Origin: Pantoea sp. GD03673
GTDB taxonomy: Bacteria > Pseudomonadota > Gammaproteobacteria > Enterobacterales > Enterobacteriaceae
Assembly (NCBI RefSeq): GCF_029844725.1
Contig: NZ_JAOCKJ010000007.1
Span: 1 to 64,000 of the forward strand
DNA length: 64,000 bases
Direction: 5' to 3'
The position numbers and the translations under genes were made by a program. Positions 47,567 through 61,199 of the stretch are shown in pieces. The notes beneath the pieces were generated by a model that searched no databases, had not been told where the DNA came from, and worked only from the letters and a program-made list of their open reading frames with translations. Every line of letters begins with the position of its first letter. Position 1 is the first letter of the stretch.

Positions 47567-49335
47567 CAGCGGATCTCCTGTTGACGATGCTTCAGCATCT
47601 CACTGAATGCACCCGGCTGTTGCGACAGCTGCTGCCAGTTACCCTGCTGCACCAGCATACCGGCTTCCATCACCCAGAGGGTCTGCCAGCGACTCAGCGT
47701 ATCAATCTGATGGGTAATCATCAGCGTGGTCTGCCGGGCTGCCGCCTCGTTAAGCGCGAGCATGACATGATGTTCGCTGAGCGCATCCAGGCTGGCTGCC
47801 GGTTCATCAAGCAGCAACAAATGTGAGGATTTATACAGTGCGCGTGCGACCGCGACCCGCTGTGCCTGACCCACCGACAGCTGATTAGCGCCGTCGCCGG
47901 GCGGGGTGTCAATGCCGCCGGGCAGACGGGGCAGGAACTCGTTAATGCCGCATGAGTCCAGCAGCCTCGTAAAGCGATCGCTATCCCACTTCGCATTCAT
48001 CACGATGTTCTCACGCAATGTTGCGGCCGGTAACTGAGGGTTCTGTCCTACCCAGCTGACCTGCTGATGCCAGTCACTCCGTCGCAGATCACGCAGTTCA
48101 ACCCCATTCGCTTTCAGCGAGCCCTGATAAGGCAGAAAACCGAGCAGGGCGTTCATCAGGGCCGTTTTACCGGCTCCGCTTTGACCGACCAGCGCAATCT
48201 GTTCACCCGCAGCAAGGGAAAAAGTGAGCGGGCCGCATAGCACCTGACCGTCGGGCGCGCAGACGCACAGATTGTCGGCAGCAAGCGCAATTGCGCGATC
48301 GGCAGTAAAGGGGATCTGGCCTTCCTGCGGCGCGGCGTCCGGCGTCGCCTGCATAAAGGCTTCAAGGGCATCGGCACCCCCCACCGCCTGAGCTTTGGCA
48401 TGGTAAAACGCGCCGAGATCGCGCAGTGGCTGGAAAAACTCCGGGGCGAGGATCAGCACCAGGAAACCAGCAAACAGCGTCACACCCTGGCCATAATCAC
48501 CGAAATGCAATTCACCCAGATAGGAGAAGCCAAAATAGACGGCCACCACGGCAATCGCTAACGAGGCAAAAAACTCCAGTACGGCGGAGGAGAGAAAGGC
48601 TAAGCGCAGCACTTCCATCGTGCGCTGGCGAAAATCGGTGGTGGCGGCGGCAACCGCCTGCTGTTCTGCTTCACCACGATGAAACAGCCGCAGCGTCTCT
48701 CTGCCGCGCAGACGGTCAAGAAAGTTACCGCTCAGGCGGGCCAGTACCAGAAAGTTGCGGCGGTTAGCCTCAGCCGCCCCCATTCCTGCCAGCGCCATAA
48801 ACAGCGGAATCAGTGGCGCGGTGGCAAACAGGATCAGCCCTGCGGCCCAGTTCAGCGGAAAAATAGTCAGCAGAATGCAGCAGGGGATCAGTACCGCCAG
48901 GGTCATCTGCGGCAGATAGCGAGCGAAGTACTCCTGCATCTCTTCAATCTGCTCCAGCAGCAGAGTCGCCCAGCTCCCGGCTGGCTTTCCCTGAATCCAC
49001 GCCGGACCCAGCTCAGATAACCGGTCTAAAACCTGCTGACGTAAAACCTGACGGATAGCCTGCCCGGCACGATAACCCGTCCGTTCACGGGCGTAGTTAA
49101 TCAGGGCGCGCAGTACGAAGCAGAGCAGTAACAGCATGATACTGACCGTCAGCGCTTCGCGTGGCTTATGTTCCACAATCAGCGCCTGAAGCAGCGAGGC
49201 CATTAAGCCTGCCTGCGCAATGATCAGCAGGGCACTTGCCATGCCCAGCAGCGTGTTAAGTCGCAACCAGCGACCGGCGAAACGACGTTGCTGACGAAGC
49301 CAGCGGGTTAGATGCTGCTGCCGCGATTTGTCCAT
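47566..49335 (-). CDS. cydD: heterodimeric thiol exporter subunit CydD
   Basis: A 589-residue half-transporter partnered with CydC. Six helices (about 25-320) precede an ABC domain with Walker A GQSGAGKT (about 383), signature LSVGQAQRVAVARAL (Val in place of the usual Gly, as in E. coli CydD) and Walker B LLLLDEPAASLD. The ATG at 49335 begins MDKSRQQHLTRWLRQQ, matching E. coli CydD. No strong ribosome binding site is visible there. A terminator lies between trxB and cydD, so cydDC has its own promoter or relies on read-through. Confidence 0.95.
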   Translation of the reverse strand: MDKSRQQHLTRWLRQQRRFAGRWLRLNTLLGMASALLIIAQAGLMASLLQALIVEHKPREALTVSIMLLLLCFVLRALINYARERTGYRAGQAIRQVLRQQVLDRLSELGPAWIQGKPAGSWATLLLEQIEEMQEYFARYLPQMTLAVLIPCCILLTIFPLNWAAGLILFATAPLIPLFMALAGMGAAEANRRNFLVLARLSGNFLDRLRGRETLRLFHRGEAEQQAVAAATTDFRQRTMEVLRLAFLSSAVLEFFASLAIAVVAVYFGFSYLGELHFGDYGQGVTLFAGFLVLILAPEFFQPLRDLGAFYHAKAQAVGGADALEAFMQATPDAAPQEGQIPFTADRAIALAADNLCVCAPDGQVLCGPLTFSLAAGEQIALVGQSGAGKTALMNALLGFLPYQGSLKANGVELRDLRRSDWHQQVSWVGQNPQLPAATLRENIVMNAKWDSDRFTRLLDSCGINEFLPRLPGGIDTPPGDGANQLSVGQAQRVAVARALYKSSHLLLLDEPAASLDALSEHHVMLALNEAAARQTTLMITHQIDTLSRWQTLWVMEAGMLVQQGNWQQLSQQPGAFSEMLKHRQQEIR

Positions 49336-49421
49336 GCGAGACCATGATAAATGTCGATGACAGGGAAAAATGGAAAGACATTTCCATCTCTTCAGGCGCA
49401 AGAATCTAGCATGAGAGCCAT

Positions 49422-49449
49422 AAAAAAGGCGACGGAAAAACCGTCGCCT
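49422..49449 (-). terminator. terminator after trxB
   Basis: On the minus strand AGGCGACGG and CCGTCGCCT form a perfect 9-bp stem around TTTTT, followed by a T run. It lies 30 bases beyond the trxB stop. Confidence 0.88.
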
Positions 49450-49478
49450 GGAACATTTGAGATCAGAGACTTAACAAC

Positions 49479-50967
<1,489 letters not shown>

Positions 50968-51462
50968 ATGGTAGACAATAAGAAACGCCCCGGGAAAGAT
51001 CTCGACAGAATTGACAGGAACATTCTGAATGAACTTCAGAAAGATGGTCGCATTTCAAACGTAGAGCTTTCCAAACGCGTGGGCTTATCGCCTACGCCAT
51101 GTCTTGAGCGTGTACGCCGTCTCGAACGTCAGGGATTTATTCTTGGCTACACCGCGCAGTTAAACCCGCACTATCTGGATGCGTCTCTGCTGGTATTCGT
51201 TGAGATTACTCTGAATCGTGGTGCGCCGGATGTGTTTGAGCAATTTAACGCCGCTGTGCAAAAACTTGAGGAAACTCAAGAGTGTCACCTCGTTTCCGGT
51301 GATTTCGACTACCTGCTGAAAACGCGCGTACCTGATATGTCTGCCTACCGTAAGCTGCTGGGTGAAACCCTGCTGCGCCTGCCGGGCGTAAACGACACGC
51401 GCACCTATGTTGTGATGGAAGAGGTCAAACAGAGCAATCGACTGGTGATCAAAACTCGCTGA
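50968..51462 (+). CDS. lrp: leucine-responsive regulatory protein Lrp
   Basis: A 164-residue global regulator of amino acid metabolism, transport and surface structures. The N-terminal helix-turn-helix covers about residues 15-60 (LDRIDRNILNELQKDGRISN, VELSKRVGLSPTPCLERVRRL). The C-terminal RAM domain binds leucine and forms octamers (HLVSGDFDYLL, LRLPGVNDTRTYVVM). The ATG at 50968 gives MVDNKKRPGKDLDRID, as in E. coli. The ribosome binding site (AAGAGAG) is modest. A terminator separates it from ftsK. Confidence 0.97.
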   Translation: MVDNKKRPGKDLDRIDRNILNELQKDGRISNVELSKRVGLSPTPCLERVRRLERQGFILGYTAQLNPHYLDASLLVFVEITLNRGAPDVFEQFNAAVQKLEETQECHLVSGDFDYLLKTRVPDMSAYRKLLGETLLRLPGVNDTRTYVVMEEVKQSNRLVIKTR

Positions 51463-51521
51463 TGCGGCGCAGGTGCAAAACCTGTGAGATTTCGGTACAC
51501 TCCTGTGAATTCATACAGGAT

Positions 51522-51553
51522 CAGCGTCGGGCTTGCCCGACGCTGTTGCTTCT
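51522..51553 (+). terminator. terminator between lrp and ftsK
   Basis: CAGCGTCGG and CCGACGCTG pair over 9 bp around GCTTGC, followed by TTGCTTCTTACTTT. The T tract is interrupted, so some read-through into ftsK is possible. Confidence 0.65.
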
Positions 51554-51580
51554 TACTTTACAGGCACCTGGAGAGTCCTC

Positions 51581-54500
51581 TTGAGCCAGGAATATACAGA
51601 AGATAAAGACGTTTCGTTACAATCGCTGAGCAGTGGACGTCGTCTGCTGGAAGCGTTGCTCATTCTGGTGGTGCTGTTTGCCATCTACCTGATGGTTTCT
51701 CTGGTCAGTTTTAACCCTTCCGACCCGAGCTGGTCGCAAACGGCCTGGCATGAACCTATCCACAATATCGGCGGCAGCGTCGGTGCCTGGCTTGCTGACA
51801 CCTTACTTTTCATCTTTGGTGTGATGGCGTACGCCATTCCGCCCGTCATCATGGGGTTATGCTGGATTGCCTTCCGTCAGCGCGACAGCCAGGACTACTT
51901 TGACTACTTCGCCGTCGGGCTGCGTTTAATTGGCGTCCTTGCGCTGGTGGTAACGACCTGTGGTATGGCGGCGCTGAACGCGGATGATATCTGGTACTTC
52001 GCTTCGGGCGGCGTGATTGGCAGCCTGGTCAGTAATGCCATTGCCCCCTGGTTCAGTCCGGCTGGCGGCACGCTGATGCTGCTCTGCGTCTGGGCGGCGG
52101 GGATAACCCTTTATACCGGCTGGTCATGGCTCACCATTGCAGAAAGAATTGGTGGAGTGGTGATGGGCGTGCTGACCTTCGCCAGCAACCGCTCACGTCA
52201 CGACGAACCCTGGCAGGAAGAGAACAACGCGCATGACGATGCGGATGTCCCTGCACGGCATACTGCCGATCAGGATGATGACGTACTGCTTTCTGCTCCC
52301 GGTGCCGCCGATCAGGATGATGACGTGCTGCTTTCTGCTCCCCGTGCTGCCGATCAGGATGATGATGTGCTGCTCGCTGCGCCACGAACGGCCGCTCAGC
52401 CTTCGCCAGCACAGCCGGACCCGTTGCTGGCGAAAGCGGCAGCTGCAACCAGTGCGGCGGTAGCCGCCACAACGGAAGCGGCAGAGGTCACCCTCGCCCC
52501 GGCAGCGGCGGTAACGCCTGCGCCTGCTGCTGCGTTTACGGCATCGGCTCCTGTTGCATCGACGCCTGCTTCGCAGCCGATGCAACCGGCGGCAGCGCCT
52601 GCATCTTACGGTGCTGCTCCGGCTCCGGCACAGAATGCTTCTGCGCCCCCGGCGTCACCCCCGCTTTATCATTTTGAAATGCCAGACGAAGCCCCGGCTA
52701 CGCCATCCTTCACTGCTTACGACGATGACGAACCTAAAATGGGTAACTGGCGTGACACCTCAGCGATCCCTGCGGCCGCTACAGCCGCTGCGGCCGCAAC
52801 GGCTGTCACACGCACTGCGCCCGTTTTCGACTTAGCACCTGAAACCAATCTGAATCCGCAGGTTAAGCAGGGTATCGGACCGGCGCTGCCGCGTCCTAAT
52901 CCGGTAAAACTGCCTACCCGTCGTGAACTGGCCTCTTATGGCATCAAGCTGCCTTCTCAGCGTATGGCAGAAGAGAAAGCCAAAGCGGAAGAGAGCGAAA
53001 CGGCCCCGGCTGGGGTGGTTTCCACTGCTCCTGATGCTGAAGAGGCGCTGCAGCAGGCTGAGCTGCGTCAGGCCTTTCAGTCTGAACAACAGCAGCGTTA
53101 CGGCACCAGCTGGCAGCAGGACGAAGAAGATGAGCAGGATGCCCGGCAGCAGGATGCGCTGGCGCGTCAGTTCGCCGAGCAGCAACAGCAGCGCTACGAA
53201 CCTGAAGCGAGAAAAGAGCCGGTATTTAATATTGATACTGCCTCAGCGTTTGATTTTTCACCGATGAAAGATCTGGTGGATGAGGGCCCGGCTGAACCGC
53301 TGTTTACTATTGCCGCGACGCCGGAACCGGAAGCACCTGCGGTTTCACACGAACCCTGGCAACAGGTGAGTGAGGTCTCAGGAACTCAGGCCTCGGCTCA
53401 GGTTCCTGCACCTGCCCGTTTTGCCCCGGCCGAGCCGGCTTACAGCGCACCCGTTACGCCTGCGGCACCGGCTGAGCCTGCTTATCAGGCACTGGCAGAG
53501 CCTGCTTATCAGGCACCTGCTGCACCTCAGGCCCCGGCTTATTCTGCGCCTGCTTACGGTTCGCCAGCAGAGCCTGAAGCAGGTTATGCGGCACCGGCAG
53601 AGCCTGCTTATCAGGTACCTGCTGCACCTCAGGCTCCGGCTTATTCTGCGCCTGCTTATGGCACGCCAGCCGCCGCGCCGGTTGAAGAAGCGAAACCTTC
53701 ACTGCATGACAGCCTGATCCATCCGTTCCTGATGCGTCATGAGCAGCCGCTCGAGAAGCCCTCTACGCCTCTGCCTTCACTGGATCTGCTGACGGCTCCG
53801 CCTGAAGAGGAAGAGCCGGTTGATATGTTCTCGCTGGAGCAGACTGCCCGTCTGGTAGAGTCACGTCTGGGTGATTACCGCGTAAAAGCCGAAGTCGTTG
53901 GCATCTCGCCTGGCCCGGTGATTACCCGTTTCGAGCTCGACCTGGCACCGGGTGTGAAAGCGGCACGTATCTCTAACCTGTCGCGCGATCTGGCGCGTTC
54001 ATTGTCGACGGTCGCGGTTCGTGTGGTGGAAGTCATCCCAGGCAAACCTTACGTGGGTCTGGAACTGCCTAACAAGCACCGTCAGACCGTCTATCTGCGT
54101 GAAGTGCTGGATTGCCCTAAATTCCGCGATAACCCATCGCCGCTGGCCGTCGTGCTGGGGAAAGACATTGCGGGTCAGCCGGTCGTGGCCGATCTGGCGA
54201 AAATGCCACACTTACTTGTTGCTGGTACGACCGGTTCCGGTAAATCGGTGGGCGTGAACGCCATGATCATCAGCATGCTTTATAAGGCGACGCCGGAAGA
54301 CGTTCGCTTCATTATGATCGACCCGAAAATGCTTGAGCTGTCGGTCTATGAAGGCATTCCGCACCTGCTGACCGAAGTCGTCACAGACATGAAGGATGCT
54401 GCGAATGCGCTGCGCTGGAGCGTCGGCGAAATGGAACGTCGCTATAAGCTCATGTCGGCGCTGGGCGTGCGAAATCTGGCGGGCTACAACGAAAAAGTGG

Positions 54501-55243
54501 AACAGGCCGACGCGATGGGTCGCCCGATTCCAGATCCGTTCTGGAAGCCCGGTGACAGCATGGATATGACGCCGCCGGTTCTGGAAAAACTGCCTTACAT
54601 CGTGGTCATGGTCGATGAGTTTGCCGACCTGATCATGGCTGTGGGGAAAAAGGTTGAAGAGCTGATTGCGCGCCTGGCACAGAAAGCCCGTGCTGCGGGT
54701 ATCCATCTGGTGCTGGCCACACAGCGTCCCTCTGTGGATGTGATTACCGGCCTGATTAAAGCGAACATCCCGACACGTATCGCCTTTACCGTGTCCAGCA
54801 AAATTGACTCACGTACCATTCTCGATCAGGGCGGCGCAGAGTCATTGCTGGGTATGGGTGACATGCTCTATATGCCGCCAAACTCCTCCCTGCCGGTTCG
54901 CGTTCACGGTGCCTTTGTTCGTGACCAGGAAGTGCATGCCGTGGTTCAGGACTGGAAAGCGCGTGGTCGTCCGCAGTACATCGACAGCATTACGGCGGGT
55001 GAAGAGAGCGAAAGTGCCGGTGGCATTGACAGTGATGAAGAGCTTGATCCGCTGTTCGACCAGGCTGTTGGTTTTGTGGTCGATAAGCGTCGTGCTTCGA
55101 TTTCTGGCGTTCAGCGTCAGTTCCGTATCGGCTATAACCGTGCGGCACGTATCATTGAACAGATGGAAGCGCAGGGCATCGTCTCTGCTCCCGGTCACAA
55201 TGGTAACCGTGAAGTGCTGTCGCCACCGCCACACGATATGTAG
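51581..55243 (+). CDS. ftsK: DNA translocase FtsK
   Basis: A 1220-residue septal protein that pumps DNA away from the closing septum and activates XerCD at dif. Four membrane helices lie within residues 1-190. A long Ala/Pro/Glu-rich linker (about 195-740) follows. The motor domain has Walker A GTTGSGKS (about 882) and Walker [11 protein letters not shown] (about 1008). The C-terminal gamma domain, about 1155-1220, reads [19 protein letters not shown] and binds KOPS. The start is TTG at 51581, with GGAGAG upstream, matching E. coli MSQEY. The linker is shorter than in E. coli FtsK (1329 aa) and holds in-frame tandem repeats. Confidence 0.95.
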   Translation: MSQEYTEDKDVSLQSLSSGRRLLEALLILVVLFAIYLMVSLVSFNPSDPSWSQTAWHEPIHNIGGSVGAWLADTLLFIFGVMAYAIPPVIMGLCWIAFRQRDSQDYFDYFAVGLRLIGVLALVVTTCGMAALNADDIWYFASGGVIGSLVSNAIAPWFSPAGGTLMLLCVWAAGITLYTGWSWLTIAERIGGVVMGVLTFASNRSRHDEPWQEENNAHDDADVPARHTADQDDDVLLSAPGAADQDDDVLLSAPRAADQDDDVLLAAPRTAAQPSPAQPDPLLAKAAAATSAAVAATTEAAEVTLAPAAAVTPAPAAAFTASAPVASTPASQPMQPAAAPASYGAAPAPAQNASAPPASPPLYHFEMPDEAPATPSFTAYDDDEPKMGNWRDTSAIPAAATAAAAATAVTRTAPVFDLAPETNLNPQVKQGIGPALPRPNPVKLPTRRELASYGIKLPSQRMAEEKAKAEESETAPAGVVSTAPDAEEALQQAELRQAFQSEQQQRYGTSWQQDEEDEQDARQQDALARQFAEQQQQRYEPEARKEPVFNIDTASAFDFSPMKDLVDEGPAEPLFTIAATPEPEAPAVSHEPWQQVSEVSGTQASAQVPAPARFAPAEPAYSAPVTPAAPAEPAYQALAEPAYQAPAAPQAPAYSAPAYGSPAEPEAGYAAPAEPAYQVPAAPQAPAYSAPAYGTPAAAPVEEAKPSLHDSLIHPFLMRHEQPLEKPSTPLPSLDLLTAPPEEEEPVDMFSLEQTARLVESRLGDYRVKAEVVGISPGPVITRFELDLAPGVKAARISNLSRDLARSLSTVAVRVVEVIPGKPYVGLELPNKHRQTVYLREVLDCPKFRDNPSPLAVVLGKDIAGQPVVADLAKMPHLLVAGTTGSGKSVGVNAMIISMLYKATPEDVRFIMIDPKMLELSVYEGIPHLLTEVVTDMKDAANALRWSVGEMERRYKLMSALGVRNLAGYNEKVEQADAMGRPIPDPFWKPGDSMDMTPPVLEKLPYIVVMVDEFADLIMAVGKKVEELIARLAQKARAAGIHLVLATQRPSVDVITGLIKANIPTRIAFTVSSKIDSRTILDQGGAESLLGMGDMLYMPPNSSLPVRVHGAFVRDQEVHAVVQDWKARGRPQYIDSITAGEESESAGGIDSDEELDPLFDQAVGFVVDKRRASISGVQRQFRIGYNRAARIIEQMEAQGIVSAPGHNGNREVLSPPPHDM
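52265..52390 (+). repeat. three 42-bp tandem repeats in the FtsK linker
   Basis: Units start at 52265, 52307 and 52349. Each encodes [12 protein letters not shown] plus two residues (GA, RA, and RT with LAAP in the last). The array covers FtsK residues 229-270 and makes an acidic-hydrophobic pattern. Confidence 0.9.
53495..53661 (+). repeat. 102-bp-spaced direct repeat in the FtsK linker
   Basis: The 65 bases from 53495 recur from 53597 with three differences. Both encode AEPAYQ(A/V)[16 protein letters not shown] text. It probably arose by slippage or unequal recombination. Confidence 0.85.
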
Positions 55244-55275
55244 CGGCTGACGATATGTTTTGAAACACTACTCAC

Positions 55276-55305
55276 TGAGCCAGTTCCGACTGGCTCATTG
55301 TTTTT
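55276..55305 (+). terminator. terminator after ftsK
   Basis: TGAGCCAGT and ACTGGCTCA pair over 9 bp around TCCG, followed by TTGTTTTT. Confidence 0.8.
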
Positions 55306-55425
55306 ATGCGGTTAAACCCCCATATCTGAATCAGCTTTCGGTTTTTTCCTCTGTTCTGATGGCGGAACGGCGACCAGGCTTACTGCAGTTATCGATGGGA
55401 ACGTTTAAATAAGGAATTGAAGCAG

Positions 55426-56037
55426 ATGAAATTACGCATAATCGCTCTGGGCCTGCTGGCCACCTTTTCATCAGCCAGCGTTCTGGCTGATGCTTCCAGT
55501 GATCTGCAACAGCGCCTGAATAAGGTCAGCAGCTTCCACGCCAGCTTCACCCAAAAAGTGACCGACAGCAGCGGTGCCAACGTGCAGGACGGTGAAGGTG
55601 AATTGTGGGTTAAACGTCCCAGCCTGTTTAACTGGCACATGACCGCGCCGGACGAAAGCATCATTATCTCCGACGGCAAATCGCTGTGGTTCTACAACCC
55701 ATTTGTTGAACAGGCGACCGTCAGCTTGCTGCAGAATGCGACCAGCAATACGCCCTTTATGCTGATTGCCCGCAACCAGTCAAACGACTGGAAGCAGTAC
55801 AACATTAAACAGCAGGGTGACAATTTCGAACTGACCCCGAAAAACAGCGATGGCAATCTGAAACAGTTCACCATCCAGGTGACCCCCGGCGGAACCATTA
55901 ACCGCTTCAGCGCTATTGAACAGGATGGTCAGCGCAGTGATTACCAGCTGAAAAGCCAGCAGAATGGTGCTATCAGTCCGGATAAATTCACGTTCACACC
56001 GCCAAAAGGCGTGACGGTGGACGACCAACGTCAGTGA
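55426..56037 (+). CDS. lolA: outer-membrane lipoprotein carrier protein LolA
   Basis: A 203-residue periplasmic chaperone that carries lipoproteins from LolCDE to LolB. The signal peptide is residues 1 to about 21 (cleavage after VLA). The mature part has [25 protein letters not shown], the hydrophobic-cavity Arg in LWVKR, and the C-terminal [17 protein letters not shown]. The ATG at 55426 has AAGGA 10 bases upstream; a TTG three codons earlier is too close to the same site. It precedes rarA by seven bases. Confidence 0.95.
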   Translation: MKLRIIALGLLATFSSASVLADASSDLQQRLNKVSSFHASFTQKVTDSSGANVQDGEGELWVKRPSLFNWHMTAPDESIIISDGKSLWFYNPFVEQATVSLLQNATSNTPFMLIARNQSNDWKQYNIKQQGDNFELTPKNSDGNLKQFTIQVTPGGTINRFSAIEQDGQRSDYQLKSQQNGAISPDKFTFTPPKGVTVDDQRQ

Positions 56038-56044
56038 GGTCAAG

Positions 56045-57388
56045 GTGAGTAACCTGTCCCTGGATTTTTCCACCGAAAATTTCAAACCTCTGGCCGCGCG
56101 TATGCGGCCAGAAACATTGAAACAGTACATTGGTCAGCAGCATCTGCTGGGCGCGGGCAAGCCGCTGCCGCGTGCGATAGAGGCAGGACATCTGCATTCA
56201 ATGATCCTGTGGGGACCGCCCGGGACCGGCAAGACCACGCTGGCTGAGATCATCGCGCATTATGGCAACGCCGATGTAGAGCGTATTTCGGCCGTGACCT
56301 CCGGTGTGAAAGAGATTCGTGAGGCGATCGAGCGTGCCCGTCAGAATAAGCATGCCGGGCGGCGCACAATCCTGTTTGTGGACGAGGTCCATCGGTTCAA
56401 TAAGAGCCAGCAGGATGCTTTTCTGCCTCATATCGAAGATGGCACCATTACCTTTATTGGCGCGACCACAGAGAACCCCTCTTTTGAACTCAACTCCGCA
56501 TTGCTCTCCCGCGCCCGCGTCTATCTGCTGAAATCTCTGACTCCGGAAGATATCGGGCAGGTGCTGGATCAGGCGATGGAGGATAAAGTGCGGGGATATG
56601 GCGACAGTGACATCATGCTGCCTGACAACACCCGCAGGATGATTGCTGAGCTGGTTAACGGTGATGCCCGGCGGGCGCTGAACACGCTGGAGATGATGGC
56701 TGATATGGCCGAAACCACCGAATCGGGGCAGCGTGAACTGACGCCACAACTGCTGAATGAGGTCTCTGGTGAGCGATCCGCGCGTTTTGATAACAAAGGC
56801 GATCGTTTTTACGATTTGATCTCGGCCCTGCACAAATCGGTCCGCGGTTCCGCACCTGATGCGGCGCTCTACTGGTATGCGCGCATCATCACTGCGGGCG
56901 GCGATCCGCTCTACGTAGCACGCCGGTTGCTGGCTATCGCCTCTGAGGATGTGGGCAATGCCGATCCACGCGGGATGCAGGTGGCGATTGCGGCCTGGGA
57001 TTGCTTCACCCGTGTCGGTCCTGCGGAAGGGGAGCGCGCCATCGCTCAGGCGATTGTTTATCTGGCCTGTGCGCCTAAAAGTAACGCGGTTTACAATGCG
57101 TTCAAAGCGGCTATGCGTGATGCGCGAGACCATCCTGATTTCGATGTGCCGGAACATCTGCGTAATGCGCCGACGAAGCTGATGAAAGAGATGGGCCTGG
57201 GCAAAGAGTATCGGTATGCGCATGACGAAACCAACGCGTATGCCGCCGGTGAGGTCTACTTTCCACCGGAGCTGGCCAGCGCACGTTATTACACCCCAAC
57301 CCAGCGCGGGCTTGAGGCTAAGATTGGTGAAAAGCTAAGCTGGCTCGCTGAGCAGGATCAAAATAGCCCGACAAAACGCTACCGCTGA
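56045..57388 (+). CDS. rarA: replication-associated recombination protein RarA
   Basis: A 447-residue AAA+ ATPase (MgsA/WHIP family) acting at stalled replication forks, with contacts to SSB. Walker A is GPPGTGKTT, Walker [10 protein letters not shown], and the sensor segment [18 protein letters not shown]. The tetramerisation domain follows ([20 protein letters not shown]). The start is GTG at 56045, giving MSNLSLDFS as in E. coli. It is seven bases after lolA, so the two are probably one operon. Confidence 0.96.
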   Translation: MSNLSLDFSTENFKPLAARMRPETLKQYIGQQHLLGAGKPLPRAIEAGHLHSMILWGPPGTGKTTLAEIIAHYGNADVERISAVTSGVKEIREAIERARQNKHAGRRTILFVDEVHRFNKSQQDAFLPHIEDGTITFIGATTENPSFELNSALLSRARVYLLKSLTPEDIGQVLDQAMEDKVRGYGDSDIMLPDNTRRMIAELVNGDARRALNTLEMMADMAETTESGQRELTPQLLNEVSGERSARFDNKGDRFYDLISALHKSVRGSAPDAALYWYARIITAGGDPLYVARRLLAIASEDVGNADPRGMQVAIAAWDCFTRVGPAEGERAIAQAIVYLACAPKSNAVYNAFKAAMRDARDHPDFDVPEHLRNAPTKLMKEMGLGKEYRYAHDETNAYAAGEVYFPPELASARYYTPTQRGLEAKIGEKLSWLAEQDQNSPTKRYR

Positions 57389-57414
57389 AACAGACGTTAC
57401 GGTAATGTGGGTAA

Positions 57415-58773
<1,359 letters not shown>

Positions 58774-58790
58774 GCGATACGCACGCTTTC

Positions 58791-58816
58791 AACCCGGCCA
58801 CGGCCGGGTTTTTTTA
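58791..58816 (+). terminator. terminator after serS
   Basis: AACCCGG and CCGGGTT pair around CCACGG (which can tighten further), followed by seven T. Confidence 0.9.
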
Positions 58817-59091
58817 TGCTTTTCAGTCGCACTGGCCGATTAAGCAGGTCCTGATTTAATCACAAATAAACGTTATCGATGCCAGATGTGCCGGAACGCT
58901 TAAAAATCTAATTTTTCATAGAGATAGCATTCAGCAGCCCTCCGCTAAACACAACTGTAACCTACTGAAGATTAGTAATTTAAATTGTCCTGCAGCAAAA
59001 TGTGCTGCCAGCAAAGTGTGCCCATTGACTTTAAAAAAGCGAGTGGCAAACTGCGCGCAATTTCCTTCATTTGCTCTGGTTTTTATCCCCT
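58817..59091. other. intergenic region upstream of the YcaD-like gene
   Basis: No gene is supported. AT-rich patches at about 58900-58990 and TTGACT near 59025 may belong to the promoter of the next gene. In E. coli the dmsABC operon lies downstream of serS; it is absent here. Confidence 0.45.
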
Positions 59092-60243
59092 ATGTCAACC
59101 TGGTCACGCCCCGTGATATTGCTGCTTTGCGGCCTGATGTTAATGACAGTCGCTATTGCCGTTCTGAACACACTTGTCCCGCTGTGGCTGACGCATGACT
59201 TACTGACAACCTGGCAGGTGGGCATCGTTAGTTCCGCCTACTACACGGGCAATCTGGCCGGTACATTGCTGGCTGGCTGGTTAATCAGGCATTACGGGTT
59301 TAATCGCAGTTACTATCTGGCAACCGGGCTCTTTGCCCTGGCAACGATCGGTCTGGCAACGCTGGAAGGCTTCTGGGCGTGGAGTTCGCTTCGTTTTATC
59401 GCGGGCATAGGTTGTGCACTGATGTGGGTGGTGGTTGAAAGCGCACTCCTCTGCAGCGGAACGGTCCGTAATCGTGGGCAACTGCTGGCTGCCTATATGA
59501 TCGTTTATTATCTTGGCACCGTAGCGGGTCAGTTACTGGTCAGCACCCTCTCAACAGAATTACTGAGCGTCATACCCTGGGTCACTTCGCTGGTGTTCTG
59601 CGCGGTATTGCCGCTGGTCTTTACGCGGGTGTCAGCCAGTGGTGAAGCGACTGAGGCGGCACCTGCTCGCATCTGGCCGATGCTGCGTCGTCGCAGTTCA
59701 CGCCTCGGCATCAATGGGTGCATTATCTCCGGTATCGTTTTAGGCTCGCTTTATGGCCTGATGCCACTGTATCTGTCGCATCAGGGACTGAGTGACGCCA
59801 GTGTCGGTTACTGGATGGCGTTACTGGTCAGCGCAGGTATTGTTGGACAGTGGCCAATTGGTCGTCTGGCCGATCGATTTGGTCGCCTGCTGGTGCTGCG
59901 GGTACAGGTCTTTGTGGTTGTCCTGGGGGCGATGGCCATGTTGACCAATGCTGCAATGGCACCTGCGCTGTTTGTTCTGGGGCTGGCGGGCTTTACCCTT
60001 TATCCGGTGGCGATGTCCTGGGCTTGTGAAACGGTCGCACATCATGAGCTGGTTGCTATGAATCAGGCGCTGCTGATGAGTTATACCGTTGGCAGTCTGG
60101 CTGGACCGGCAATGGCCTCAGTTCTGATGCAGAATTATTCTGACCGGTTGTTGTTTGTGATGATTGCCGCAGTGGCGCTGATCTATCTGATCATGCTGCT
60201 GCGTAAAGCGGACCAGCAGGCGACGCCAGTGGCACATGCCTGA
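59092..60243 (+). CDS. ycaD: MFS transporter YcaD
   Basis: A 383-residue inner-membrane protein of the major facilitator superfamily with 12 predicted helices. The substrate is unknown. The loop 2-3 motif reads [20 protein letters not shown], and the loop 8-9 motif is [18 protein letters not shown]. The segment [21 protein letters not shown] matches E. coli YcaD. The ATG at 59092 is preferred, giving [12 protein letters not shown]. The start at 59071 would lack a match to the family. Confidence 0.92.
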   Translation: MSTWSRPVILLLCGLMLMTVAIAVLNTLVPLWLTHDLLTTWQVGIVSSAYYTGNLAGTLLAGWLIRHYGFNRSYYLATGLFALATIGLATLEGFWAWSSLRFIAGIGCALMWVVVESALLCSGTVRNRGQLLAAYMIVYYLGTVAGQLLVSTLSTELLSVIPWVTSLVFCAVLPLVFTRVSASGEATEAAPARIWPMLRRRSSRLGINGCIISGIVLGSLYGLMPLYLSHQGLSDASVGYWMALLVSAGIVGQWPIGRLADRFGRLLVLRVQVFVVVLGAMAMLTNAAMAPALFVLGLAGFTLYPVAMSWACETVAHHELVAMNQALLMSYTVGSLAGPAMASVLMQNYSDRLLFVMIAAVALIYLIMLLRKADQQATPVAHA

Positions 60244-60257
60244 TTGCTGAACGACAG

Positions 60258-60283
60258 AAAGGGAGCTTAGCACTCCCTTTTTT
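60258..60283. terminator. bidirectional terminator between ycaD and pflA
   Basis: AAAGGGAG and CTCCCTTT pair over 8 bp around CTTAGCA, with T runs on both strands. Confidence 0.85.
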
Positions 60284-60295
60284 GCCGCGACGTTA

Positions 60296-61036
60296 TCAGT
60301 ACATTACTTCATGGCCGTAACTGGCGAGAATGTTTTTTACGCGCTCCATTGTCTCTTTCCCCGGCGGTTTTACGCCATCCAGCTTGTACTCTTCCCCCAT
60401 CGCAATCCATTTGTGTTTACCCAGCTCGTGATAGGGCAGCAACTCAATCTTTTCAACATTCTCCATGTCGCGCGTAAATTCACCCAGTCGATGCGCGGTG
60501 TCATCGTCGTCGGAATAGCCTGGGACTACGACAAAGCGGATCCAGGTCCGCTTGCCTTTTTTCTGCAGATAGCGGGCAAAATCCAGCGTGCGGTGATTAG
60601 ATACGCCTACCAGAATCTGATGCACATCGTCATTCATCTGTTTCAGATCGAGCATGACCAGGTCAGTGACATCGAGCAGCTCATCGATTACGGGATCATA
60701 GCGGCGTACAAAGCCGTTGGTGTCGAGACAGGTATGAATGCCTTCAGCCTTGCAGGCGCGGAACCAGTCGCGCACAAATTCAGCCTGAAGAATCGCTTCA
60801 CCGCCTGATGCGGTGACGCCGCCGCCAGAGGCGTTCATAAAATGGCGATAGGAGAGCACATCCGCCATGAGCGCCTCAACGCTGATCTCTTTACCGCCGT
60901 GGGTATCCCAGGTGTCGCGGTTATGACAATAGAGGCAGCGCATCAGACAGCCCTGGAAGAAGGTAATAAAACGGATGCCGGGACCGTCGACGGTTCCGCA
61001 GGATTCAAATGAGTGGATACGACCGTTAACTGACAT
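60296..61036 (-). CDS. pflA: pyruvate formate-lyase-activating enzyme PflA
   Basis: A 246-residue radical SAM enzyme that abstracts a hydrogen from Gly735 of PflB. The 4Fe-4S cluster ligands are C30, C34 and C37 in the CxxxCxxC motif [13 protein letters not shown]. The SAM-binding GGE-type motif reads TASGGEAIL. It lies downstream of pflB with a 163-base gap that contains a terminator, so it probably has its own promoter or partial read-through. Confidence 0.96.
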   Translation of the reverse strand: MSVNGRIHSFESCGTVDGPGIRFITFFQGCLMRCLYCHNRDTWDTHGGKEISVEALMADVLSYRHFMNASGGGVTASGGEAILQAEFVRDWFRACKAEGIHTCLDTNGFVRRYDPVIDELLDVTDLVMLDLKQMNDDVHQILVGVSNHRTLDFARYLQKKGKRTWIRFVVVPGYSDDDDTAHRLGEFTRDMENVEKIELLPYHELGKHKWIAMGEEYKLDGVKPPGKETMERVKNILASYGHEVMY

Positions 61037-61155
61037 TGCGATGTTTTCTCCAGTGGGTCTGCCGGGACAGACGGCGCAATCTCTGCTGCGCTCAGGGCAG
61101 GAAATCGATTCTGATGGGAACCTTGATGAAGATGACCATCAGAACAGACTGTTAA

Positions 61156-61179
61156 GGAAAAGGCTCCGCGAGGAGCCTT
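61156..61179 (-). terminator. terminator after pflB
   Basis: On the minus strand AAGGCTCC and GGAGCCTT form a perfect 8-bp stem around TCGC, followed by TTCCTTAAC. It probably reduces transcription into pflA. Confidence 0.6.
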
Positions 61180-61199
61180 ATTATCAGGTCTGGCAGTGA

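Noticed and set aside
56198..57223. 341-codon open frame opposite rarA
   Set aside because: Antisense shadow of rarA, with no domain or ribosome binding site support.
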